From the NCBI RefSeq assembly GCF_000220395.1, contig NW_004086847.1, forward strand, positions 1 to 40,550: a stretch of 40,550 nt of DNA, in the 5' to 3' direction. Shown in pieces: positions 23,778-35,365 of this stretch. Made by a program: the position numbers and the translations under genes. The notes below the pieces were generated by a model. The model was not told the origin of the DNA, did no database searches, and saw only the letters and a list, made by a program, of their open reading frames with translations. Every line of letters begins with the position of its first letter. The stretch's first letter is position 1. The DNA is from Ichthyophthirius multifiliis (taxonomy: Eukaryota; Ciliophora; Oligohymenophorea; Hymenostomatida).

Positions 23778-24780
23778 TCTTATTTTTAAAAATATTTTTT
23801 TGTTTTATTTGTTTAAACTTAAATTTAAAAGAAAAAAGTTTTAAAATTTAAAGTTTTTTTTAAAAAAAGATAATTTTTATTATTTATTTAAGTTATTATA
23901 TCAAAATACTTTTGATTTTGAAAAAAAACTCATTTATAGTTTATTTTATTTTAAATATATTTTAAAAAATTAATAATGTAATAATAAAAAAAAAAATATA
24001 ATTTTTTATTAAATAATTTGTTTATTTTTATTTGTGTTGAAATTATATTAATGATTTTTTTATAAATCAAATAATCAATAATAAATATAAAACTCATAAA
24101 GCAATAATATATAAAATTTTAAAATTTAATAAATATAAAATTTATATATTTGAATTATTTTAATAATTAAAACTAAATTAAATGAAATATTAATAAGTTT
24201 AACAAAAAAAATAAAAAAAATATATATATAATGGTAAATAAATATAATTATATAAATTTTATCAATAAAATTAGTAATAAATAAAATATTTTAATATTTA
24301 TATTAATTTAAATTTAAATATTTTTTTGATTATTTAATCAAATTAAATTATATTTTTTTATAATTCGCATTAATAATTATATAATAAAATTTATATTTAT
24401 AATAAAGTTATAACCTTATAATTTTTAAATTATTGATTACATATATCAATTTTTAATTTTATAATAAAAAAATAATAAAAATCAAGATAAAAAAATAAAA
24501 TTGAATAAAAATTAAAAAAAAAAAATAGAAATACAAATATAAAAAAATATGTATATATAATAAAAAAATTATTAAAAAAAAAACTAAAAAAATAGAAATA
24601 TATATCAAATCAATTAAAAAAAGAAATAATTAAAATAACAATAAATATAAATATATATATATTTTAATTTATATGTATATTTATATATAATATATATATA
24701 TATATATTTATAAATACATAAACATAATTTTATTTATTTTTAATTATATATAAAAAAAAAAATTAATAAAAAAAAATTTT
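23778..24780. other. bidirectional promoter region, very A+T-rich
   Basis: One kilobase between the divergent starts of the TMEM222-like and CHAT-NTPase genes. It must carry both promoters. G and C are almost absent for hundreds of bases, with a short (TA)n run near 24690-24710; no motif can be singled out. Confidence 0.6.
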
Positions 24781-25547
24781 ATGCGCGAAATAAGCATTTT
24801 CTGTACATACGAAGAATCCGATGAATAAATTATAATTCAATTAGAAGATCATTTAGAAGATTTTTCTTATTTAGATTAATAAATTTTAATAAGTTTATTT
24901 GAACATTATGGTTTTCCTCCATTTAAACAATTAGAAATAAAATATATAACAATTCAAAATAAATATGGGAAAAAATAGACCAAAATTTTTATGAAGAAAT
25001 CGAATATTTACAAGATTCTGAAAATGATTATTATTTTTAAGGCGGAATTCATATAAAATTAAATAAATAAGACTCCGATGTTATTATACTAGATTCAATA
25101 AATGCATTATATTAATTAATAAACGACTAATACAATAAACTTCAATCCATAATGAGCAAAACATAATTAAAAATAGAAGATTTATCTTCACAAATTTAAT
25201 AAATTTAATAAAAAATAAATGAAAAAGATTAGCAAATACCCAATTTTAAAAATGTAAATTAAAAAAATAAAGTAATTTTTAATAGTCCTGAAAATAAAGG
25301 ACCTATTTTTGATATTCCAGTGTAAAAACATGGGCCTATATTTGACTTTGGTGAAAATGATGACGAAATATTTCAAACAAAAAAACCAATTTTTGATGTT
25401 TCTCCAACTAATAAACCTATTTTTAATTTTTTTGATGATATAAAAGTATAAAAATCTTGTGAAAAAATAGAAAAATCATAAGAATAAATATAATTAGAAT
25501 AATAATAATTAGAATAATAGAAATTAGAATAAATTAAATAAGATTAA

Positions 25548-25596
<49 letters not shown>

Positions 25597-28500
25597 CATA
25601 ATAATAATAATCATAATAATCATAATAATCATAATAATAATAACAATAAAATTAATTTTTTTTTAATTATCTTGTTCTCCTTCGAAATCAAAAGCTCAAG
25701 AATTCACATTTTTTCAATTAGAAAATTAAAAAATGATTTAAAAACAACTAACAATACCACCTTCTCCTATAATTCCTATAATTAGTAACCATAAATAATC
25801 TAAATAAAAAAAAAGATTCAGAATAACTGTAATGTTCGCAGAACCTCTAGTTTAGAAATCCAAAATAATAAAATCAGCTGGAGATCCTGTAGGTTTTGAG
25901 TAAGAAATCAAATACCTATATGAGTTTTTGAAAACACCTAATAAAGAAATAGACTTGGAAATTCAAGTCGCTAATTTAGATAATTTGGAGAAATCTTTAA
26001 GTTTAAAAACTGATATTTTACATATTATTTGTCACGGTGATTTTTCTTAATAAGAATAAAAATACTACCTTTCATTCGAAAATGAGAACTCTGAATTAGA
26101 TACTATAACAAGTATTCGTTTTAAGAATTTTTTCTAAAACAAATTAAAAAATTTAAAGTTGGCATTTGTAAATGCATGTCATTCAGAGGAAGTCGCACGA
26201 TTTTTTTCGAAGCTGGAATTCCATTTGTGGTATCAGTTTAATAAAATTTAAAAATAGAAGATACGGCAGCTACTACTTTTTCCAAAACATTCTATATAGA
26301 CCTTATTTTAGGAAAAACAATATAATAAGCATTCGAGTCTGCCAGCTTAACACTTAAATCTAAACTTCATGACAATTGTTATACTTGCTGTTGTGCACAT
26401 AAACATTCTAATGATTGCGAATGGCAATAATATGCTATGGATAATGGATACACTAAAGCACATCTATTACATTAGTAGTTAATGGAATGTAATTGTAAAA
26501 ATGCGAAAGAAACTTTACTACATAATGATAATTGTAGGTCTTTGTCTTCTTTTTTAGCTGCTTTTCCAGAAGATGGGGAAAAAAGCGGAAGAATTAAATA
26601 TATAAATTTTATCTAAAAATTAAATATATGCTTGTTGTTGTTAACCTTATGGAACACCACATGATGAAAGTGCAAAATTCTAACTAATGGCAAGTTAAGA
26701 TCCGAATCAAGTCAGCTTTTAAGTTGAAGATGGGGATATGAAAGTGGTGTCGAATTTCAATATATTTGATTCTGATTTTTAATCACCAGTAAGACTTTTT
26801 GGAAGAAATGAAGAAATTTATTAAGTTTACAAGGCTTTAAATAAATTAGATTAAGAACATAGAATTGTAGTAGTTTATGGAAATAAAGGAAGTGGAAGAA
26901 CTGCTTTAGCTAGCAAATGTGCAAGGTAATATATAAAAATTAATATTATAATTTTTAATTTATATATTTTTTATTATTTTTTTATATATTTAAGACATTT
27001 AAAAGAAAGAGGGTGTATAAATTAAACTATTCGTGAATTTTAATTTGAGAAATAAATTTTAAATGATAATATAAATAAGATATTTTTAAAAAAAAAAATT
27101 CTTATTCTATTTCGAATTTCAAAGAGCCTGAAAAGGTGCTTCTTATTTTAGATTTGGATTTAAATTCCTAAATTTATAAAAAAAAATAGCTTGAAGATTT
27201 TATTAATGAATATTATGATAATTTATATTTGAAGTTTATTCTTATTTTTGATTTAAAACCTGATTTATCTAGATGTCAATTATAAATAGAATATATAGAA
27301 CTACAACCTTTGACTGAAAATTCGACCAATGCAATATTTAATCACCATATATCAAATATACTATAACAGTAATTGTACAAAGACGTATTTTTCGAGGAGC
27401 AATACACTTAATTATTAAACACTATGCCGAAAATGCCTAAAAACATAATGAAAATAATCGAAAATTTTAGATCAGGTATATCAATAAATACAATTTTATA
27501 ATTTTAATAAAGCAATTAAAAAAACGCTTAAGAAAACCAAATATTTAACTTAGCAATAGAAGAATTAAAAACTAATAAAAAGAAATAATACGAAATACTA
27601 ATTTTAATTTCTTAATTTCCACACGGAGTATCTTTTGACGATTTAAAATATATGGAATGCAAAAATTAAATATTTTAAGATTGGAAAAAAATTATTGAAG
27701 ACCTTTTAAACTAAAGCCAATAATATAATAAATTACAAACTGAAAGTGATGAGGAAAATGGAATTTTCGAAAGTAATAACAATAGTAATGGTAATATAAA
27801 TAGTAATAATAATGTAAATAGTAATAGTAATAGTGGCTCTAAGAATAATCATAAAACTAAATATTCTGAAGATGATAAAATGTTTAAATATGGAAAATAT
27901 TACTGGATGTATATTATTCCTAATTTTTTGGGATCAAAACTATTTTTACCTAAGAAATTTTTAATAAGATAATTGAAGAAAAATGACGATTTTAAAAATG
28001 ATGTTATTTAAAAATAAATTTAAGTTTTATATCATTTCGAAAATTTTTTAAAAAGAATACTTTATGTAAAAAAAAGTAAATATTCTCCGAAAAAAATATT
28101 AGAATATTCTAATTTGAGCTAAGGAGGAATATTTGCTTTTGACTTTAATCTTTATGATGATTTTAGTTAGAAGAAATCAGCTTAAAATAAATGGATAATT
28201 TAAAGGACCTTTTCGTAAAATTTTGATAAAGAATTCTTCTAGTAACATCCTTTGGATATTATATTTTAGTAACATTAGTTTAATTTTGAGTATTATTTAA
28301 ATAAATAAAATATTTAGACGTTTTTAGAATATATAAGTTTAAAAAATTATATATATAATTATTATATATATTATTTTAATAAATATATTAAATTTTTAAA
28401 TATATTTTTTTAATTTTTATGATAATTTTTTTTTTTTAGATTCTAATTAATGTCAAGAAAAAGCTAAAATAAAAAAATCATATAGCAATTTTGTATTAAA

Positions 28501-29567
28501 TGTGATATCATTATAATATTTAATTGGAAGCGAATTACTTTTAATATAATGGTATGAAAATGCAATAAAAATAATAAATGAGATTCTTGTTTTTGAAGAA
28601 AACTGGCATTTTGAAATTATAAAAATAAAAATTTATCTAATAATTATAAGCTATTTTTATGAAAAAACTTTTCTTTAATAAGAAATAGATTAAATGTATT
28701 TTAATAAATATATTATATAAATTTAAGAAGTTTAAAAACTATCATAAAATTTGACTAATAATGCTAAGTTTTTTGATGAAAATTTCGTTCTGTAATACTA
28801 TATATTTGAAATCATATTTAAATATTAATATAAAAATATAAAAATATAAAAATTATATAATTATATAAATATATAAATATATATTTATATATATATATTT
28901 ATTTTATATTTTTTTTTTTATTAATATATATTTTTTTCCTATAAGTTAGATTATTTAAACTGAAATTCTTTATATTATTTCAATTACAATTTCTTTTATT
29001 AACTAAAAGTATTCTCCTATTTATATTTAATAAAATTATGAAAAATTATAAATGCTTTTCTAGCTTTTAAATATATAAAGTTTAGATTTATACTAAAGCA
29101 TATAAACTATTATATTAAAATTAAAGAATAGTATTTAAGATTTAAAACATTATGATATTTAAAAAATAAAAGAATTTAATTTTCATTATTTAATATAGGA
29201 TAATTGTTTAGATTTATTAATAGGAAAACTATTGATGGTTTTAGGAAAACTATATGGATTGCAATATTAGAAAAAATATGATGAAAGTTATGTTGATATT
29301 TTGGAATAAAGTATAAAAATTTTTTCTGAATGGAAAGAAGATTTATTAAAATTCGAATGCTTTAAAGAATTTACAAACTAATTTTTTAAAAATTAAAAAT
29401 TATAATAGAAAATTAAAATAACAGAAAAACATTTAGATGAGTTTTTAACATAGGAAATGTTCTCATAATAAATTATAAAAGCTTAATAATTATAAGGGGA
29501 TAATTTTTCTATTTATTCATTTAGCAATAAATTCTATAAAGAATAAATTTCATTAAAAAACTAATGA
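24781..29567 (+). CDS. CHAT protease-like domain fused to STAND-type P-loop NTPase
   Basis: About 1,500 residues with introns at 26926-26994 and 28337-28439, and perhaps others near 28830-28940. Order: a 60-residue start (MREISIFCTYEESDEQ); a coiled coil; four PIFD/PIFN motifs (25300-25430); a TAA-encoded polyQ; a CHAT domain (about 25840-26350) with the His in HIICHGDFSQQ and the Cys in LAFVNACHSEEVARFF, the dyad of the caspase/gingipain fold; a Cys/His-rich stretch (CYTCCCAHKHSNDCEW, MECNCKN, CCCQPYGTPHDES); a STAND-like NTPase with Walker A VVVYGNKGSGRTAL, Walker B VLLILDLDL and sensor FILIFDLKPD; a winged-helix-like segment; then helical repeats to the C-terminus. By analogy with NLR and STAND proteins the repeats would sense, the NTPase oligomerise and CHAT cleave; that is inference. 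The frame is short by one base at about 24955, 25656, 26201-26207 and 27088-27098, and shifts near 26620. Confidence 0.75.
25546..25641 (+). repeat. (TAA)n/(TCA TAA TAA)n microsatellite coding for Gln/Ser
   Basis: Runs of TAA interrupted by TCA, in frame with the CHAT-NTPase gene, so it encodes a glutamine tract with spaced serines. Length may differ between copies or strains, as such repeats are unstable. Confidence 0.85.
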
Positions 29568-29685
29568 TTGTATTATTTATTTATTATATTGAAAATTTTA
29601 TTCTTACAATAAAAAAATATATATATAAATATATAAAAATATAAATATATATATTTATATATTTATAATTATTTTTATTTATATA

Positions 29686-30548
29686 TCACATACATAAAAT
29701 TAAAAATAATATACTGAAAAATACTAACATACTAAAAGCATTTTTAAATGTTTATTATTTACTTACTTCTGGTGATACCTATTCTATATATAAATATTAT
29801 TATTTTTTTTAAATAATATTAATTATTGAATTTTTACCTTCCAAATGATCAGTAATATCATTTTATTTTTACTTTTTTATTTTTAATATTATATTATAAA
29901 AATAATATTAATTAAATTTTAAATTTATTAATTACATTTAATAATCCAAATAATGATGGGAAAAATCCATAACCTGCTAAAGGGACACCTAAAGATAAAT
30001 TCATTGAAGACATCATCTATTTTAAATGATATATATATATATTTATATATATAAATAAATATTCTTTCATAAATAAATTATACCCCTCCTAAATGATTTC
30101 TATTTCTTTAAGGATTTTGCCTCACAGGTACTTACCTTTTTGGTATGCTTGGATCTCTTTATAAAATATAAAACATAAATTATTAAAAATTTTCCAATAC
30201 ATTTAAAATAAAAAACCTTTAATCTTAATTAATATCTGTTTCATTTCTTGTATACAGGGGAGTTATTTATTCTTTACGAATTCCATTTTTACAGTTTGGG
30301 CAAACTAAATATTCATTATTTTAATTAAGCCACTAAAAGATAGATTTTCATTAAATAAGTTAAAAAAAAATATTACTCTATAAAAACATGGCCAGCTTTC
30401 AAAAATTAATATTTATTTTTTGTAAAACACAATAAACATACCAAAACAAATGACCGCATTATGTAACTACTGGTTCTTTTGCAACTTCTAGGCAAATTGT
30501 GCATTCAAATTTTTCTAATTAGTTATTTACATTATTTTATTCTTCCAT
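29686..30548 (-). CDS. RNF5/RNF185-type ER-anchored RING E3 ubiquitin ligase
   Basis: Seven exons: 30548-30442, 30395-30377, 30332-30217, 30156-30084, 30016-29936, 29871-29838, 29783-29686; the sum is 528 nt, exactly 176 codons. After a short polar start the RING reads FECTICLEVAKEPVVTQCGH, then LFCWPCFYRWL and VCPNCKNGIRKE, a C3HC4 finger nearly identical in layout to RNF5/RNF185 and plant RMA1. ITPLYTRNETDINQDQRDPS and the Pro/Arg/Gly linker follow, then LGVPLAGYGFFPSLFGLL, and a C-terminal tail anchor, FSMLVFFSILFLILCM. The 175-residue length agrees with RNF5 (180). In animals this ligase sits in the ER membrane and works in ERAD with UBE2J/UBE2D enzymes. The two 3' mini-exons are chosen because they keep the frame; skipping them also gives an open frame. 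Confidence 0.9.
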
Positions 30549-30775
30549 TATATATTTATATTTTTTAATATATGTTATTTATATTACTTTTTTTGTAATT
30601 AAAAAAATTAAAAACTATTTTAAATATTGATAAAAAAAATAAATTAACTTACTTAAAATTAAGTTCAAATAATACTAATTAATAACTTAAATTTTAAAAA
30701 AATATTTTAAAAATTTATTAAACTAATCAATCACCACTAAAGAATATTCTTAATTTTTAAAATAATATATTAAAA

Positions 30776-31440
30776 ATGCCTTATTTGTATGAATTTTAAA
30801 AATTTTAGAAGGGTGTAAATATGAAATTCCAATTTAAATATTATTATCTTGAAATATAAAATTAATTAAGTATTGTAAGTTTTTAAATTTCATATTTTTT
30901 CAGGATTTGCTATTGATGTTTTAGAAAACTTAGGAGTATAAATTTCTAAATCAGAAATCGGAGGTTATTTATATTTATGGAAAGTGGTCGGTCGGTTTTT
31001 TACTTTGAATTGATGAAGAATTAGTTGTGGATTTACTCGTTCAAAGATAGTTAGTTATGTTATTTTAAGATAAGAAACTAAATATTATTCATAGAAATAT
31101 TAAGAATGTATTAAAGCTTAAAAAGTTTTTTTATATTTTTTAGATAAAAGATATTTTCCCTTTTTTAAAAAAGTTATTCATTAAAATTTAAGTAAATATT
31201 AATTAGGAATTTATTAGATAATACAATTAGAATTTTAGAAAAAAGTTTTATTTGTATCCTTTTATTGGATTTATAAGAAATCAACTATTATCTTTTAGGA
31301 ACAATTAATATTTTTTTTTATGGAAATTGTTATTTATGAACTTTAGCTAAAGACTACATTAATAATATATAAGTTTAACATATGGAATATTAAATTATTT
31401 ATATTAAAATGGTTTATTAATTGTTTCATAAAATAAAAAT
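30776..31440 (+). CDS. unidentified coding region, exon structure unsettled
   Basis: A likely start is ATG 30776 (MPYLYEFQKFQKG), with an intron from 30815 whose acceptor is probably TTTTTTCAG at 30902. The next part, FAIDVLENLGVQISKSEIGG then YLYLWKVVGRFFTL, has clear coding character and fairly high G+C for this window. Further on, two frames compete: IDEELVVDLLVQRQLVMLF and, nearer 31200-31300, NLLDNTIRILEKSFICILLL. The frame cannot be carried through without assuming one or more missing bases in T runs, as seen in neighbouring genes. No domain recognised. It is divergent from the RNF185-like gene, with 227 bases between starts. Coordinates of the 3' end are approximate. Confidence 0.4.
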
Positions 31441-32740
31441 ATGTAAATGTCTTTTTTTATTTAAAATTTTAGTTTAATTAATATTCTTTTTAATTTAAAT
31501 AAACTATTTAGTTTTTAACTATTTAAATTAATCTATTATATAAATTAAAAAAAATGAAATAATTTCAATTGTTTAATTATATTTATTTATATAAATATTT
31601 ATTTATTTTTTTATATTTATTTTTATATTATATTATTATTTTTATTGTAGAATTTAATTTAATATTTTATTCTTTAAAATGTTTTTCTTTGTTAATATTT
31701 AATTAATATTTTTATATTTTTATAAAAAAATAAGTAAAATTTATTTAAAAACTTATTAGAAAATAAAATAACTAAATAAATAAAGGAGTATCTGAGAAAA
31801 TAGCAAGTGCAAAAATTTATATTGTTAACTTATTTGAAGAGAATTTTATTTTAAATCTCAATTATTTTTTTATAAATTATACATTACAAATTGATAACTA
31901 AGTCTTACTTTTAAGCCATTTTTAAAGCTATCCCTTTTTAGAATAAAAATAAATTTTAAGCTACTATAAATTTAAATGTATTTAATATTCTAAAAACATA
32001 ATTATGTATGCTTTTTTCTTATTTAATATTACTTTTATCTTATCTATAATGTGTACTTTAATTATTAAATAATTCATGTTTATTATATATTTTAGTATAG
32101 ATTAGTAATAAAGTAAAAATAATATCATATAATTTAATTTCTTTCGTAATTTAATTCATTAATATCAAAAATTAGTTATTGTTTTAAAAGTATTATTTTT
32201 AATGAAGAAATAAATTTTATGATGATTCTGATTTTTAGAAAATAAATATTAATTTTTAATACATTAAATTATATAATAATGAATTTTGTACTAAATATTT
32301 TATTATAAATTATACTTTTATGTACTTAGAAAAATTTATTAAAAATATATTAAATATTTAAAAAGTATATTATTTTTTAATATTATTTTAAAATTTAATA
32401 TAATTTATATTCAAATATCTGTATGTATTAGTATTTAATTATAACTTAAGAATATATTGATAAAAATAAAAAAATAAATTTTAAGGTCATTAATATTAAT
32501 TGATATTTATATTATTTAATAACTAAAAAAATATATATATATATATAAAAAATATTAAAAAAAACATTTAAAATATTTAATTAATAAAAAAATAATTAAT
32601 AAATAAAAAAGATAGTAATATATTAAAAAATTATGTATAAAAAAAATTATGAAAATTAATAATTAATTTAATTTTATTTATTAAAAAATTAGATATATTT
32701 TTAATAGAATGTAAAAAAAAAAAATATTAAAATTTATTGT

Positions 32741-32798
<58 letters not shown>

Positions 32799-33478
32799 AT
32801 TTATTTTATTTTTATATATATTTTATAAATCAGAATTTATTTTTTTTCCTTTTTATTTTTTATATAAATAAATTATCTTTATTTTTTATATATTTTTATA
32901 TATAAATTATTTAAAAAAGGCCAATACTAATTATTTTCTCATATAAAAAATTTTATTTTTTATTTTTATGTTAAATTTTTTATTTTAATATTGAATCTTT
33001 TTTTTTATATATATTTATTTATCTTATCTTATTTATTTTTTTATTTATTTTTATCTTTTATATATTTAAATTTTAGTTATAATTTTTTAAATTTAATAAT
33101 CATTTTATTAAAAATAAAATTAAAATTTATTTAAAACATCATCTTTTTCATTATAAAGTTTATAGTATTAAATTTTATTTTTTTATATTATTATGCTTTT
33201 TTATTTTCATCTTATTAAAATTTTTTAATATATTTATTTTTGTATATTATAATTTTAGTTTCTCTCTTTTTTATATATATATTAAATAATTTAAAAAAAT
33301 ATATATTTTAGATACAAATAAGTCTAAATTTGTATAATTTATATATTATATATTAATTAAATATTATTAAAGCATTAAAATAATTCTTGTAACTAATTTA
33401 TTTTCTAAAACGTATAAATATAATAAAAATATATTGAAACTAAATAAAAAAAAAATTATAAATGAAAAATGAAAAAAA
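31441..33478. other. 2-kb A+T-rich intergenic region with (TA)n repeat
   Basis: No convincing coding pattern on either strand. Contains a (TA)n microsatellite at about 32740-32792 and many A and T runs. It separates the unidentified plus-strand gene from the convergent 3' end of the kinase gene. Confidence 0.6.
32740..32792. repeat. (TA)n microsatellite
   Basis: A near-perfect TA dinucleotide run of about 50 bases with one AAT interruption, in non-coding sequence. Confidence 0.9.
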
Positions 33479-34564
33479 TCAATACTAAAAGTAATTTTCA
33501 GCTTTAAAAACATCTTCCAAGTTCACATATTTATACAAATCAAGTTCTTTTTATCCATATTTTTTCCTTATATTACTTAAACTACTCACTGGTCTCATAA
33601 AAAGTTTCAAAACAGAAAAAATTATTAAATTTTAATATTAAGAATCTTAGAAATTTCTAATTATTTCGAAAAAATTTCCTTAGTTTTTTCTTTATAATCT
33701 TTAAATTTGAGAAACCTCTAGTTTTTCTGTCCAGGATTCTTTTTTTTTTATTTAATTTTTTTTATTTTTCCATATCTTTTTCCTTTCAAATTTCTCTTTT
33801 TCTTTATTTAATAAAAACCATTCAGTTTTTTATATTTATTCTAAATTTATGCGTTAATTTTCATCTTCTTCTAACATTTTTTCTATTAAATTTTTTACTG
33901 CTATACTCTTTTCACCATTTAGTCCTTCAAAAAGTTTCCAAAACTCTCTCCTATTTTCCTTATATAGTCTATAGAATTCACATTTTTCCTCATCAGCTTC
34001 TATAAATGGTTACTTTCCGTGAATAAGTTCAAACAAAATCACTCCTAGAGCAAATACATCTGCCTAAAATCCGTCAAATTTTCCTTTTTTTAGCATTTCA
34101 GGAGGCTTGAATCCTTAGGTACCTACTATTGTATTATAAAAAATTTAATTTTAAGTTGCAAAAGCAAAATCAATAATTTTGACATGAGAAAAATCTTCTT
34201 TTAAAACAATATTTTCAAGTTTAAGATCTCTATGGCAGATTTAAAATTCTCTCTTTAGATTTTTTAAAGCAAAAAATATTTATTTGAAAAAACCAAACGC
34301 TTCAAGTTCTGAAAAAGGTCCCATTTTAATTAAAAAATCTAATAAATCGCCTCCTTTTAAATATTCCATATATATTTCTTTTTCTTAATCTTTAAAAGAA
34401 TAAACTTATGGAAAATATTTTTAACTAGAACTTATTTTTATTAAAATATCTTTTTCGTTAAAATAATGGGATTCGTTTATATATTTTTTAATTATTATTT
34501 CTTCGTTTTATATATATATTTTTCCTGAGGTTCCACTTGCTAGTAGTTTTTGATTTTTATTCAT
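33479..34564 (-). CDS. serine/threonine protein kinase with DFA in place of DFG
   Basis: One exon of exactly 362 codons. Kinase subdomains in order: a degenerate glycine loop LLASGTSGKIY, the ATP-site Lys in EEIIIKKYI, YMEYLKGGDLLDFLIK, the catalytic loop CHRDLKLENIVL with Asp and Asn present, the metal-binding motif IIDFAFA where DFG has become DFA, GTQGFKPPEML as the APE-like motif, and DVFALGVILFELIHGKQPF. After the kinase domain (about residue 265) comes a basic linker and a C-terminal extension, ESWTEKLEVSQIQRLQ and MRPVSSLSNIRKKYGQKEL, ending KAENYFQY. HRD and the DFG Asp are intact, so catalysis is plausible. The family looks like the large CAMK/SNF1-like sets of ciliates. Substrate unknown. 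It is divergent from the SUKH gene, whose start lies about 140 bases away. Confidence 0.88.
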
Positions 34565-34703
34565 ATTTTTTATTTATTATTCTATTTATTTCTTTTTTTC
34601 TTTTTAGTTATTTAATTTTTGTTTTGATTTTATTAATATTAATATATTAATAAAATATATATTAAATAATTAACTATTTTTTTATTTTTCTTAAAAGAAT
34701 AAT

Positions 34704-35365
34704 ATGGAATAATAATCAAAATTTTAATAAATTTAAAAAAATAACCCAAGAGGAAGTACATTATTTTTTGTCTTGAGAAAAAAATATAAAAAATATAAAT
34801 AAAGATACTATTACGCTAGAAGAAGTAGAATAGTCATTAAAAGATATAAAATCATGGTTTTAATAAAATGCTAATTAAGTTTTTTAGGAAATGGAAAAAA
34901 GTTAAAAAGCAACCGATAAATAAATAGATGATTTAAAAGAAAAAGTAAATTTGTAAATTCCAGAAGATTTTATCCATTTCTTAAAATTTTAAAACGGAGG
35001 CTTTTAATTACATGATTCTTTTAAATCACTTTCTATTGAAAATATTATCGAGATTAATGAAATTAATGCAGTCTCAGCTTTTTGGAAAAAAAATTATCTA
35101 ACAATAGCATCAGATAATGATTAAAATTATTTATTAATTGAATGTAATTAAGATGGTAATATATATATATATATAATATTTATATTTATATATTTTTTTA
35201 AATTTAGGAACTTCAGGAAAAACTGTTTCTTGGAATAATGATGAGGGAGTTATGGAAGAATTAAATTAAAGCTTTGCATTATTTTTGGAAAAAATTAGAA
35301 ACGGATTGCTTAAAAAAGAATATGAATATATAGATTAATTAGGATTAGTTGAAAAAGCAAATTGA
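34704..35365 (+). CDS. SUKH (SMI1/KNR4) domain protein
   Basis: The downstream part is secure: an exon to 35155, an intron 35156-35207, and a last exon 35208-35365. It contains a SUKH/SMI1-KNR4 domain: IPEDFIHFLKFQNGGFQLHD, SLSIENIIEINEINAV, LTIASDNDQNYLLIECNQDG, TVSWNNDEGVMEELNQSFA and LFLEKIRNGLLKK. In yeast, Knr4/Smi1 is a regulator of cell-wall stress signalling; bacterial relatives are often immunity proteins. The role in a ciliate is unknown. The start is uncertain: ATG 34704 is one frame away from the domain, and the domain frame runs back through KITQEEVHYFLS to a TGA at 34774-34776. An undercalled base in the T6 or A7 runs there, or a missed first exon, would explain this. Helices with ITLEEVEQSLKDIKSWF precede the domain. 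Confidence 0.7.

Noticed and set aside
24950-24970. Programmed +1 frameshift as in Euplotes
   Set aside because: The break needs one extra base rather than one skipped base, and lacks the usual stop-codon slippery site; similar shortfalls occur at homopolymers in other genes, so sequencing error is simpler.
32740-32792. (TA)n tracts as a replication origin or attachment site
   Set aside because: Such tracts are scattered through introns and spacers of this A+T-rich sequence and nothing else marks them as functional sites.
34774-34776. TGA read as tryptophan
   Set aside because: In-frame TGA triplets that looked like Trp codons appeared in the SUKH, membrane-protein and 30.8-kb genes. In the membrane-protein gene the problem disappears when one base is added to a nearby homopolymer, and every well-supported gene here ends at TGA while its Trp codons are TGG.
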